Part shown: piece by piece, positions 23,124 to 29,745 of the stretch
Layout of the letters: each line of letters begins with the position of its first letter
Position numbering within the stretch: position 1 is the stretch's first letter
Assembly: GCA_964485455.1 (NCBI GenBank)
Contig: CAZAJU010000015.1
Location: 1 to 29,745, forward strand
Reading direction: 5' to 3'
From: Tissierella_B sp964485455
GTDB lineage: Bacteria; Bacillota; Clostridia; Tissierellales; Tissierellaceae
DNA: 29,745 nucleotides
Translations under genes and position numbers: made by a program
The notes under the pieces: model-generated
Database searches by the model: none
The model's input: the letters and a program-made list of their open reading frames with translations, nothing else
Told to the model about the DNA's origin: nothing

Positions 23124-24374
23124 TTAAGAATCCTTTTTAATACTTTTCATAATTGAAACTAAAAATGCTGCGACAAATCCTGCAGAAAAACCATTGTTAT
23201 ATAGATTTAAGGCTCCATGGACAACGCCAACATTTGATGCTACATTTAATTGAAGAATGCCAGCTATTATTCCTACTATAGGTCCAAATTGGCCTGCAAT
23301 TGGAGCTAATGCAGTTCCAAATAATGCTGATAACAATGGACCAGGTTGATTTGCCTCATAATTAGAAAACAGTGTTCCTAACCAAACCCCTATTAAAATT
23401 GGAGTAATATTAAGTGGATGTTTACCGAAAGCAGCAAATCCAACCATTGTAAGGATACCGCAAATAGTGGCGCCATTGAAGTTTCCTCCTACTAGAGTAA
23501 TGTACAATACCCCTATAAGTCCTACTAAACCCATGTTGATTAAAGAGTTGCCAAAACCGGCAATAACGGTAAAATCCGTAACCATAATACCAGGATGCTT
23601 TAAAATCTTCAAGTAGTCCTTGAGTCTGTGCTTACCCAAGATGATACCTAGAATTATCATGGAGATGAATAATATAATCAAATATGGTCTTAAAAAACCA
23701 TCAAACTCAGTTCCCCATATAAGAACGGATTTGCTTTCATAACCCATTCCCTTAAGAATACTAAAGAAAATAAGACCTATAATCCCTGATGCAAATCCTA
23801 CATTATAAAGATTATAACCTTCATGAAAAATAAGAACATGACTTGCTAAAGGTGGAAGAACTACTCCAACCAGAACTCCAATTATTATACTTTCAAATAG
23901 TCCCCAACCGAAACCAAAGTAGCCCTGGGTAACTATAGGAGCTAGTGCAGTACCAAATAATGCAGGATAGATACTAACTACAAACTCTCTGCCTGTAATT
24001 TTGCTGTAAACATAAACACCAATTATTATGGGGATTATGGATAAGATATTCTTTCCCATAAAAGCAAATCCAGACATTAAAAATATAGATGCTATAGCCA
24101 TTCCTCTAAAAGATACTTTGTTAATGATCAAAATAAGATACCCAATTAATCCAACAGTTGCAGCATTAACAAATGCAGGTCCTATACCACCTACTACCAT
24201 ATAATCTGTAATAAGTAATCCTGGATCGGTAAGTATCTTATATAGTCCTGATATCAGCTGTTCAAATGGCTGCATCAATAATCCAGTAAATAGTAAAACT
24301 AATAGATATACTAGAATAACTATTTCAATTTTCTTGTGTTTAAAAAACTCCTTTATATTTCCCTCATTTCTCAT
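23124..24374 (-). CDS. DUF1576 family integral membrane protein
   Basis: This polytopic membrane protein of about 416 residues is built from two homologous halves, as in the DUF1576 family. Half 1 has LITDYMVVGGIGPAFVNA, FMGKNILSIIPIIIGVY, PALFGTALAPIV and HEGYNLYNVGFASGIIG. Half 2 has MVTDFTVIAGFGNSLINM, AAFGKHPLNITPILIGVWLG, SALFGTALAPIAGQFG and HGALNLYNNGFSAGFVA. About ten or more hydrophobic segments fill the length. This architecture suggests a transporter or channel, but no substrate is known for the family. ATG 24374 has AGGAG 11 bases upstream; an alternative ATG at 24410 with AGGA adds 12 residues, and I cannot exclude it. The next gene encodes a GHKL-like protein. The upstream region has a cluster of Spo0A-box-like sites. 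Confidence 0.82.
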   Translation of the reverse strand: MRNEGNIKEFFKHKKIEIVILVYLLVLLFTGLLMQPFEQLISGLYKILTDPGLLITDYMVVGGIGPAFVNAATVGLIGYLILIINKVSFRGMAIASIFLMSGFAFMGKNILSIIPIIIGVYVYSKITGREFVVSIYPALFGTALAPIVTQGYFGFGWGLFESIIIGVLVGVVLPPLASHVLIFHEGYNLYNVGFASGIIGLIFFSILKGMGYESKSVLIWGTEFDGFLRPYLIILFISMIILGIILGKHRLKDYLKILKHPGIMVTDFTVIAGFGNSLINMGLVGLIGVLYITLVGGNFNGATICGILTMVGFAAFGKHPLNITPILIGVWLGTLFSNYEANQPGPLLSALFGTALAPIAGQFGPIVGIIAGILQLNVASNVGVVHGALNLYNNGFSAGFVAAFLVSIMKSIKKDS

Positions 24375-24505
24375 ATTTCTATTATCTCCTATATTTAATA
24401 TGTAAAACATAAATTCCTATATAATCGTGTTGGGAACAAACTATTAAAAATTATACCAAATACTTTTATATAATGATACAAAATTTCTAGAATTCTTAGC
24501 TATAT

Positions 24506-24622
24506 TTCGACCAAATTTTCAATAAAGATTGATTTAAAAATAATGTCGAATTATAAAAAAGTATAAGTCGACAAATTTTACCTTAAAGTTCTATAATTAA
24601 AAAAAGAGTAGATTTTGTCGAT
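24506..24622. promoter_or_regulatory. Cluster of Spo0A-box-like sites upstream of the DUF1576 operon
   Basis: In the 437-base divergent region, TGTCGAA at 24544-24550 (plus) matches the 0A box TGNCGAA. Near matches are GGTCGAA (24512-24506, minus), TGTCGAC (24573-24567, minus) and TGTCGAT (24616-24622, plus). Four such sites in 117 bases of very AT-rich DNA looks non-random. Either flanking gene could be the target. Confidence 0.4.
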
Positions 24623-24658
24623 TAAGGTTTCGGACATAAATCTACAAGGGTTGGACTT

Positions 24659-24690
24659 GTTGTCATAAAGTTGTATTTAAGTTGTCATAA
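24659..24690 (+). repeat. 10-bp direct repeat spaced 22 bp, possible operator
   Basis: GTTGTCATAA occurs at 24659-24668 and again at 24681-24690, a 22-bp period close to two helical turns. It lies about 120 bases upstream of the 24812 gene. It could be a dimer-binding operator. The remaining sequence to 24811 shows no firm promoter. Confidence 0.35.
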
Positions 24691-24811
24691 CAGTGATAAA
24701 ATATTAACAGATGCAAGCTCTATATTAGTTAATATTTTAACAAATTACTTTGTGTTTTCTAACTAAGCTTTGGGTAAATTATCAATATAAATTAAATGGA
24801 GGGTGGAGTCT

Positions 24812-25219
24812 ATGTTATATTTTGCATATGCAAGCAATTTAAGTAAGGAATACATGAAATCAAGATGTGCGGAGGCTATTCCTCTAAAGAAGGTCTATTT
24901 AAAAGACTATAAGCTAGTATTTAATGAGCTTGCGGATATTATCCAAAATGAAGGTAGCACTGTACTAGGTGCTTTGTACCTTATATCAAAACAAGAGCGT
25001 ATAGATTTGGACAGGCTTGAAGGGTATCCAGATTTATATACTAGAATAATAATAGAGGTAGAGGATGATAAGGGGAATAGGTACGATGCTTTTGCATATA
25101 TTATGGTGGATAAAAAGCTAGAAGCTCCCCCAGAGCATTATTATCAAATACTAAAGAAAGGCTATGAGGATTGGGACCTTCCTTTAGAGTATCTAGAAAA
25201 TGCAAAAGATCTAAAATGA
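24812..25219 (+). CDS. Gamma-glutamylcyclotransferase-like protein (AIG2/GGCT fold)
   Basis: This 135-residue protein has the gamma-glutamylcyclotransferase-like fold: the N-terminal FAYASNLSKEYMKSRC substrate loop (YASN in place of the usual YGSN), a central KLVFNELADI strand, VLGALYLIS, and the catalytic Glu in LDRLEGYPDLYTR. A C-terminal Y-rich end (EHYYQILKKGYEDWDLP) matches family members. These enzymes typically release 5-oxoproline from gamma-glutamyl amino acids; the exact substrate is unknown. I chose ATG 24812 because GGAGGG (24798-24803) lies eight bases upstream; an in-frame GTG at 24803 overlaps that site. It is a single gene, followed by a hairpin. Confidence 0.85.
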   Translation: MLYFAYASNLSKEYMKSRCAEAIPLKKVYLKDYKLVFNELADIIQNEGSTVLGALYLISKQERIDLDRLEGYPDLYTRIIIEVEDDKGNRYDAFAYIMVDKKLEAPPEHYYQILKKGYEDWDLPLEYLENAKDLK

Positions 25220-25250
25220 TGGAGTATTATTTCTGAATTTACTATGAGAC

Positions 25251-25294
25251 TTAAGTTAGAAGCATCGATTTAAATTTCGATGCTTTTAACTTAA
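25251..25294 (+). terminator. Terminator after the GGCT-like gene
   Basis: Arms 25251-25268 and 25277-25294 form an 18-bp stem with one G-U pair and an 8-base loop. The shorter inner stem AAGCATCGA/TCGATGCTT is followed by TT, a weak U-tract. Confidence 0.72.
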
Positions 25295-25353
25295 TCATAA
25301 TTAGTGATAAAACATTATAATAATTAATAGAATAATGATTGCGAGGGATTTAT

Positions 25354-25857
25354 GTGATTAGAGATTTAAAGGATAAGAAACCTATTGTGCATAAGGAAGC
25401 CTTTGTAGCAGATTCTGCTCAAGTCCTTGGAGATGTGTCTATAGGTGAAGGATCTAGCATTTGGTATAATGCTGTTTTAAGAGGGGATATAGAGTCTATT
25501 AAGATTGGTAAATTTACTAATATACAAGATAATTCAACTGTTCATAACGAGGTAGATATGCCAGCAATACTTGGGGATTATGTAGTTGTGGGACACAATT
25601 CTATTATCCATGGCTGTACTATTGGAGACAATTGCCTTATAGGTATGGGAGCTATAGTACTAAATGGTGCCGTCATAGGAGAAAATTGTATAATAGGTGC
25701 TGGTGCTCTAGTGACCCAGGGTAAGATTATTCCACCTAACTCATTGGTTTTGGGCTCACCTGGTAAGGTCATTCGCCAAGTTACTGCTGAGGAATTGGAA
25801 GATGTAAGAAACAATGCAATTAGATATTATAATCTTTGGAAGACAATGCATGTATAA
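25354..25857 (+). CDS. Gamma-class carbonic anhydrase-like hexapeptide-repeat protein
   Basis: This 167-residue left-handed beta-helix protein has hexapeptide repeats throughout (for example AQVLGDVSIGEGSSIWYNAVLRGD) and the three zinc histidines of the gamma carbonic anhydrase family: VHNEV, VVGHNSIIHG. It forms trimers in known relatives. Bacterial members of this YrdA-like group include active carbonic anhydrases and apparently inactive ones, so catalysis is not certain. The start is GTG 25354, with GAGGG upstream; an in-frame TTG at 25339 lacks a site. The stop is 13 bases before the next start, so the two genes are probably co-transcribed. Confidence 0.9.
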   Translation: MIRDLKDKKPIVHKEAFVADSAQVLGDVSIGEGSSIWYNAVLRGDIESIKIGKFTNIQDNSTVHNEVDMPAILGDYVVVGHNSIIHGCTIGDNCLIGMGAIVLNGAVIGENCIIGAGALVTQGKIIPPNSLVLGSPGKVIRQVTAEELEDVRNNAIRYYNLWKTMHV

Positions 25858-25870
25858 TGGAGGTGGGGTT

Positions 25871-26692
25871 TTGACCGAGGCTGAATTCCAAATCGAATAT
25901 GATGAGACTCTTAAAAGATACCAAAGAACTAAGGAAAAAATGATATGTGTCATAGAGGAAAAGGAATGTCTTATAAAGCACAAGTTCTTTGATCTTAAGA
26001 CTGATTATATTATGAAAATAGGATATCTGGAGCATGAGCTGTATGACTTGGATATTAAACTAGCTGCTGCTAAAAGAAAAATTGAGCTTGCCCAGGAAGC
26101 CATAAGTCAAAACGTTCCTATAAACTTATCGATGATTGAATTGGAGATAAAAAATGAATTTAGGGACTTTTTAGATATTTTAGATTCTAATGGTAGCGAA
26201 ATTGAAATAGCTGGTTATCTTGATAATTTGACCAGATTAAGCGATGAAGAATTTGCGGAGTTGAAAAGATATTATGTGAATATAGCAAAACTAATACTTC
26301 CAGATATCAATCCAGGCCTTAATGAAATTCAAAAGACATTGTGGGAGAAAGCCCAATTAGCCTACGAAAATGCAGAGTTTCAATTTCTTAGGATACTCTT
26401 TAAGCTTGCCCAAGATGAGGCTAAAGCCCTAGAGGAAAATGAGGAAATTCCTTTAAATGAGCTAGGTGAAAAGATTAAAGTTTTTGAGGATAGAATAAAA
26501 AAAGAGGAAATGGATATAGCTAGGCTTCTAGACAACTTTCCTTTTAACAAAGCAGACCTTTTAAAGGATGAAATGAAGATAAGGGAGATTCAGGAGGAGC
26601 TAAGAAGAAGCATAAAAGATGGGAAATCAATTCTTCGTCTTATGGAAGAACACTTTCTAATGATGTTGGATGATACTAAGTTTAAAGCATAA
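25871..26692 (+). CDS. Helical protein with a J-domain-like segment (unknown function)
   Basis: I do not recognise a named family for this 273-residue protein. It is highly charged and nearly all helical, with coiled-coil-like stretches at about 5-75 and 205-255. Between them, YYVNIAKLILPDINPG, then QKTLWEKAQLAYENAEFQFL, resembles helices II-III of a J domain, with LPD (143-145) where HPD would stand. The start is TTG 25871, with GGAGGTG just upstream; an upstream ATG at 25814 lies inside the preceding gene. No signal peptide or membrane segment is present. A bidirectional terminator follows. The J-domain resemblance is an inference from pattern, with the critical His missing. Confidence 0.72.
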   Translation: MTEAEFQIEYDETLKRYQRTKEKMICVIEEKECLIKHKFFDLKTDYIMKIGYLEHELYDLDIKLAAAKRKIELAQEAISQNVPINLSMIELEIKNEFRDFLDILDSNGSEIEIAGYLDNLTRLSDEEFAELKRYYVNIAKLILPDINPGLNEIQKTLWEKAQLAYENAEFQFLRILFKLAQDEAKALEENEEIPLNELGEKIKVFEDRIKKEEMDIARLLDNFPFNKADLLKDEMKIREIQEELRRSIKDGKSILRLMEEHFLMMLDDTKFKA

Positions 26693-26723
26693 GGGCTGAG
26701 AATTACCTCAACCCTTATGCTTT
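26684..26723. terminator. Bidirectional terminator
   Basis: AAAGCATAAGGG (26684-26695) and CCCTTATGCTTT (26712-26723) form a perfect 12-bp stem, extended inward by TGAG/CTCA. It overlaps the end of the plus-strand gene and ends 7 bases before the convergent one. Confidence 0.88.
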
Positions 26724-26730
26724 AATTTAT

Positions 26731-27018
26731 TTATTTGGATTTTTTAATAAGTCTTCCTTCGATATAGGCATTTACTGCTTTTTTAAAGCCCAATCTATCT
26801 AAAACATCAACAAGAACTGCTCTTATTTCAAAGCTAGAAGTATTGGAGCCATCATTTCTAATCTCACCTAATTTTTTTTCTACTTCTGTTCCAATAATAT
26901 CTAAATCCTTTTTATTGAATACGATATTAACATCATCTGCGCAATTAGATATACTGGTTAACATTTTGTCCTTATTAAAATCTTCAATTCTTCCATCTTT
27001 TTTAATTACTTTAGTCAT
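26731..27018 (-). CDS. Stand-alone ATP-cone domain protein
   Basis: This 95-residue protein is a single ATP-cone domain, the nucleotide-sensing module usually fused to ribonucleotide reductase or to the NrdR repressor. The N-terminal VIKKDGRIEDFNKDKM is the family hallmark, and the C-terminal half (SFEIRAVLVDVLDRLGFKKAVNAYIEGR) is the usual helical part. No catalytic or DNA-binding domain is attached. I chose ATG 27018, with GGGGG about seven bases upstream; the frame extends to 27054 without a site. It lies 45 bases after the DsbA-like gene and may share its transcript. It could act in trans on a nucleotide-regulated partner, which is not visible here. Confidence 0.85.
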   Translation of the reverse strand: MTKVIKKDGRIEDFNKDKMLTSISNCADDVNIVFNKKDLDIIGTEVEKKLGEIRNDGSNTSSFEIRAVLVDVLDRLGFKKAVNAYIEGRLIKKSK

Positions 27019-27063
27019 ATAAATACCCCCGTTCAAGCTAAATATTGTATGCATATTTTAAAT

Positions 27064-27669
27064 CTATTTATTCTCAATTGCTTCTATAAAATCCTCTTTG
27101 AATAGTTTATAGTCCTTTATTCCAGAGAGTTTTGTCTTTTCATCCAAAATAAAGGCTGGTATACTTTGGATATTATATGATTGAGCTTGTTCTTGTGCTT
27201 TTTCATAAAGCTTATCATATTCACCGGAATCGATTTTTTCATTCATCTTATGGATATCCAGTCCTATACTACTTGCTACCTTATCTACTTCTTCTTTAAT
27301 CCCTAGGTTTATGCCATCGGTGAAGTATGCTTTGAACATAGCCATAAGATATAAATCATATTTACCTTCTTCTTTAGCATAGTATCCGCCCAAATGTGCC
27401 CTGCGAGTATTGAACTTTCCGTTTTTATTATTGTATTCTATACCATATTCCTTACCTAAATTATTTAGGTAATTAATTGAATTGTTTACATAGTATTCAG
27501 AATATAGCTTGTATAAATCGCTTCCTTCAAGTGGTGCATGAGGATCCAACTCGAAAGGAAACCATTCAACTTCCAATTCAAGACCCTCTTCTTTCAATCT
27601 ATTCAATAAACATGCACCTAGATAACAGAATGGACAAGCATAATCCGAAAATACTTTTACCTTCACCAT
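27064..27669 (-). CDS. DsbA family oxidoreductase (FrnE-like)
   Basis: This 201-residue cytoplasmic thioredoxin-fold protein belongs to the DsbA/FrnE/2-hydroxychromene-2-carboxylate isomerase-like group. The active-site motif is CPFC near the N-terminus (SDYACPFCYLGACLLNRL), and the cis-proline loop is in SIPAFILDEK. The inserted helical domain contains HLGGYYAKEEGKYDLYLMAMFKAYF. It likely performs thiol-disulfide exchange or isomerisation on cytosolic proteins or small molecules; there is no signal peptide. I chose ATG 27669, with GGAG eight bases before; a GTG at 27675 is too close to that site. The ATP-cone gene follows on the same strand. Confidence 0.9.
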   Translation of the reverse strand: MVKVKVFSDYACPFCYLGACLLNRLKEEGLELEVEWFPFELDPHAPLEGSDLYKLYSEYYVNNSINYLNNLGKEYGIEYNNKNGKFNTRRAHLGGYYAKEEGKYDLYLMAMFKAYFTDGINLGIKEEVDKVASSIGLDIHKMNEKIDSGEYDKLYEKAQEQAQSYNIQSIPAFILDEKTKLSGIKDYKLFKEDFIEAIENK

Positions 27670-27749
27670 GTGCACCTCTCCTTTCTTTTTTTCATTATAC
27701 CCAAAATAAGTAATCTAACACCTAATTTAGTCTTAATTCTATGGAGTTG

Positions 27750-27781
27750 CTCATGATAACAATAGGTATATTTATCATGAG
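27750..27781. promoter_or_regulatory. 10-bp dyad abutting a TATAAT sequence
   Basis: CTCATGATAA (27750-27759) and TTATCATGAG (27772-27781) are perfect inverted repeats with a 12-base spacer, directly followed by TATAAT (27782-27787). This is operator-like. The 341-base divergent region also has a TATAAT at 27979-27984 near the mutase start, without a convincing -35. Nothing else was seen in it. Confidence 0.4.
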
Positions 27782-28018
27782 TATAATTCTAATTGGGGTA
27801 GAATGGCGTTTTATTCCTTAGATGATAGGTATACAAACTATTCCTTACAGAAAGGTCTTATATATTTTAAATTAGAAGCTATTAGTATAAGTTAGAATTT
27901 TTCAGTTTAACACAAGAATATTGATAATAAACATACTAAAGATACCTAATAGAAAGTGAAATTTGTTTTCATATAGGGTATAATTAAATATATCACATGA
28001 TACAAAGGGGGAATATTT

Positions 28019-29701
28019 GTGGAGTACAAAAACAAGTATAATCAATGGTTAAATGATGAGTATTTTGATTCTGGAACAAGAGAAGAGTTAAAATCATTAA
28101 CAGATGAGGATGAAATTCAAGACAGATTTTATACTGACCTTAAATTTGGGACAGCTGGTCTTAGGGGTAAGATTGGAGCAGGCACAAATAGAATGAATAT
28201 ATATACTGTGTCCCTAGCTTCTCAAGGATTGGCTCAGACTATAATTTCTAAAGGGCAAGAAGCAATGAACAGGGGCGTTGCCATTGCATATGATGTTAGA
28301 CATTACTCTGCTGAATTTGCAGAAATCGCTGCTAGAGTTTTAGCTGCTAATGGAATTAAGGCGTATCTTTTTGATGATATTAGAGCTACACCAGTATTAT
28401 CATATACTGTGAGAAGATTAAACTGTATCTCTGGTATAGTAGTTACAGCTAGCCACAATCCAAAGGACTACAATGGATACAAGGTTTATTGGGAAGAAGG
28501 CTCTCAAATTCTAGATGACATTGCAGATGAAATACTGGGAGAAATCGATAAGATCAGCTTTAATGACATTAAGTCTATGGACTTAGATGAAGCAATACAA
28601 AAGGGTCTTATTAAAATAATAGGTAAAGAAATAGATGATGAGTATATCTCAGAGTTATTAAAAATGTCTATCAATGAAGATGTGGATAAGGATATAAAGA
28701 TAGTTTATTCACCTCTTAACGGTACAGGAAATATCCCTGTAAGAAGGATATTGAGAGAAAGAGGATTTACAAATATAATTGTGGTTCCTGAGCAGGAAAA
28801 TCCAGATTCAGATTTTACTACTGTAGGTTATCCAAATCCAGAGGATACAAAAGCCTTTGAATATTCTGCACGATTAGGAGAAAAAGAAGGGGCAGAAATA
28901 CTTATAGCTACTGATCCTGATTGTGATAGGGTAGCTATGGCTGTGAATAACGGCAATGGATATACATTCCTAAATGGAAATCAAACAGGTGCACTACTTA
29001 TTAACTATATCTTAACTCAAAGACATGAAAAAGGAGACCTTCCAAAGAATGCTGCAATAGCAAAGAGTATAGTTACAGGAGACCTTGGAAAGGCAATTGG
29101 AGATAAATATGGAGTTAAGATGTTCGAAACATTGACTGGTTTTAAGAATATCTGTGCTCTTCCAAATCAATGGGATACTACTAAAGAATATGAATTAATC
29201 TTTGGATATGAAGAAAGTATAGGATATGTATATGGAACTTTAGTAAGAGATAAGGATGCTGTGGTTTCATCAATGATGGTTGCAGAAATGGCTGCTTATT
29301 ATAAGAAGCAGGGTATAAGCCTACTACAAGTTCTGGAAGATTTGTATTCCGAATATGGATATTACAATGAAAAGCTTATTTCCATCGTGCTTGAAGGCTT
29401 GGAAGGCCAGCAGCTTATAGGTAGAATCATGAAGGATATAAGAAACAATCCTATTAAAGAAATAGGTAGCATGAAGCTTGAAAAAACTATTGATTACCTT
29501 TATGATAAAACAGATGCTGGGGTTTCAGATGTATTGAAGTATTATATGGATGATGGGTCCTGGTATGCAATTAGACCATCAGGAACTGAGCCTAAGATCA
29601 AGTTATACATGTATACAAAGGGTAGCTCAAAAGAGGATTCAATTAATAAAATCAATGAAATTGAAAAATCTGTTAGAAGCAGAATGGAAAGCGTAAAATA
29701 G
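28019..29701 (+). CDS. pgcA: Phosphohexomutase (phosphoglucomutase/phosphomannomutase, PgcA-like)
   Basis: This 560-residue alpha-D-phosphohexomutase interconverts hexose 1- and 6-phosphates, feeding cell-envelope precursors and central metabolism. The catalytic phosphoserine is S145 in TASHNPKDYNGYK. The metal-binding loop is DPDCDR (D299, D301, D303). The sugar-binding loop is GYEESIGY. The C-terminal phosphate-binding loop is RPSGTEPKIKLY. An early FGTAGLRGKIGAGTNRMN is the family N-terminus. All four domains are present and the length is typical of Firmicute PgcA. The start is GTG 28019, with AAAGGGGG upstream. Whether glucose or mannose is preferred cannot be read from the sequence. A terminator begins after the stop. 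Confidence 0.95.
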   Translation: MEYKNKYNQWLNDEYFDSGTREELKSLTDEDEIQDRFYTDLKFGTAGLRGKIGAGTNRMNIYTVSLASQGLAQTIISKGQEAMNRGVAIAYDVRHYSAEFAEIAARVLAANGIKAYLFDDIRATPVLSYTVRRLNCISGIVVTASHNPKDYNGYKVYWEEGSQILDDIADEILGEIDKISFNDIKSMDLDEAIQKGLIKIIGKEIDDEYISELLKMSINEDVDKDIKIVYSPLNGTGNIPVRRILRERGFTNIIVVPEQENPDSDFTTVGYPNPEDTKAFEYSARLGEKEGAEILIATDPDCDRVAMAVNNGNGYTFLNGNQTGALLINYILTQRHEKGDLPKNAAIAKSIVTGDLGKAIGDKYGVKMFETLTGFKNICALPNQWDTTKEYELIFGYEESIGYVYGTLVRDKDAVVSSMMVAEMAAYYKKQGISLLQVLEDLYSEYGYYNEKLISIVLEGLEGQQLIGRIMKDIRNNPIKEIGSMKLEKTIDYLYDKTDAGVSDVLKYYMDDGSWYAIRPSGTEPKIKLYMYTKGSSKEDSINKINEIEKSVRSRMESVK

Positions 29702-29723
29702 GGTTCATAGATAAAATAAAAAG

Positions 29724-29745
29724 CGCCAGAATTTAATTTCTGGCG
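29724..29745 (+). terminator. Terminator hairpin at window end
   Basis: CGCCAGAA (29724-29731) pairs with TTCTGGCG (29738-29745) around a 6-base loop, preceded by an A-run. The expected T-run lies beyond the window. Confidence 0.8.

Noticed and set aside
25578..25983. Minus-strand open frames across the carbonic anhydrase-like gene
   Set aside because: They are shadows of the hexapeptide repeats on the other strand, with no family resemblance.

Overview
This window is AT-rich DNA from a Gram-positive anaerobe, most likely a clostridial or tissierellial Firmicute. The evidence is a PolC-type replicative polymerase, two complete T-box leaders, strong purine-rich ribosome-binding sites with frequent GTG and TTG starts, oxygen-sensitive 2-oxoacid:ferredoxin oxidoreductases, and a cluster of Spo0A-box-like sites. 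No transposase, tRNA, rRNA or CRISPR array was seen. One run of exactly 100 Ns (18263-18362) is an assembly gap inside a tandem repeat.

Layout. 1-1430 is the end of a Wadjet (JetABCD) anti-plasmid operon: the JetC tail, then JetD. It is followed by a long hairpin and the frameshifted stump of a membrane-protein gene. 1583-4419 (minus) is an ABC importer of the NitT/TauT type (lipoprotein, permease, ATPase). 4710-5168 is a GyrI-like small-molecule-binding protein. 5226-9181 (minus) is T-box leader, iorA, iorB and a phenylacetate-CoA-ligase-like gene. 9375-14497 carries an unrecognised gene and polC. 14809-16684 has a PAS-GGDEF-hemerythrin diguanylate cyclase and a C_GCAxxG_C_C family protein. 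16781-17563 (minus) is a YlmA/ModF-like ABC ATPase. 17890-22676 is a second T-box leader, a tandem repeat array, a second iorA-iorB-ligase set and a two-ACT-domain protein. 22752-24374 (minus) is a DUF1576 membrane protein with a degenerate GHKL-fold partner. The rest is a gamma-glutamylcyclotransferase-like gene, a gamma-class carbonic anhydrase-like gene, a helical protein with a J-domain-like segment, a stand-alone ATP-cone protein, a DsbA/FrnE-like protein and a phosphohexomutase.

The most interesting system is the pair of paralogous iorA-iorB-ligase operons about 9 kb apart, each behind its own sigma-A promoter and T-box leader. My reading of the specifier loops gives UGG (Trp) for the first and, less certainly, UUC (Phe) for the second. 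T-box genes are switched on by uncharged tRNA, that is, when the amino acid is scarce. This fits a biosynthetic direction: the AMP-forming ligase activates an exogenous aryl acid (indoleacetate or phenylacetate), IorAB reductively carboxylates the CoA ester to the aryl pyruvate, and a transaminase outside the window completes Trp or Phe. Aryl-acid salvage through indolepyruvate oxidoreductase is known in methanogens and rumen bacteria. The inference here is control by two amino-acid-specific T-boxes and an ACT-domain sensor in the second operon.
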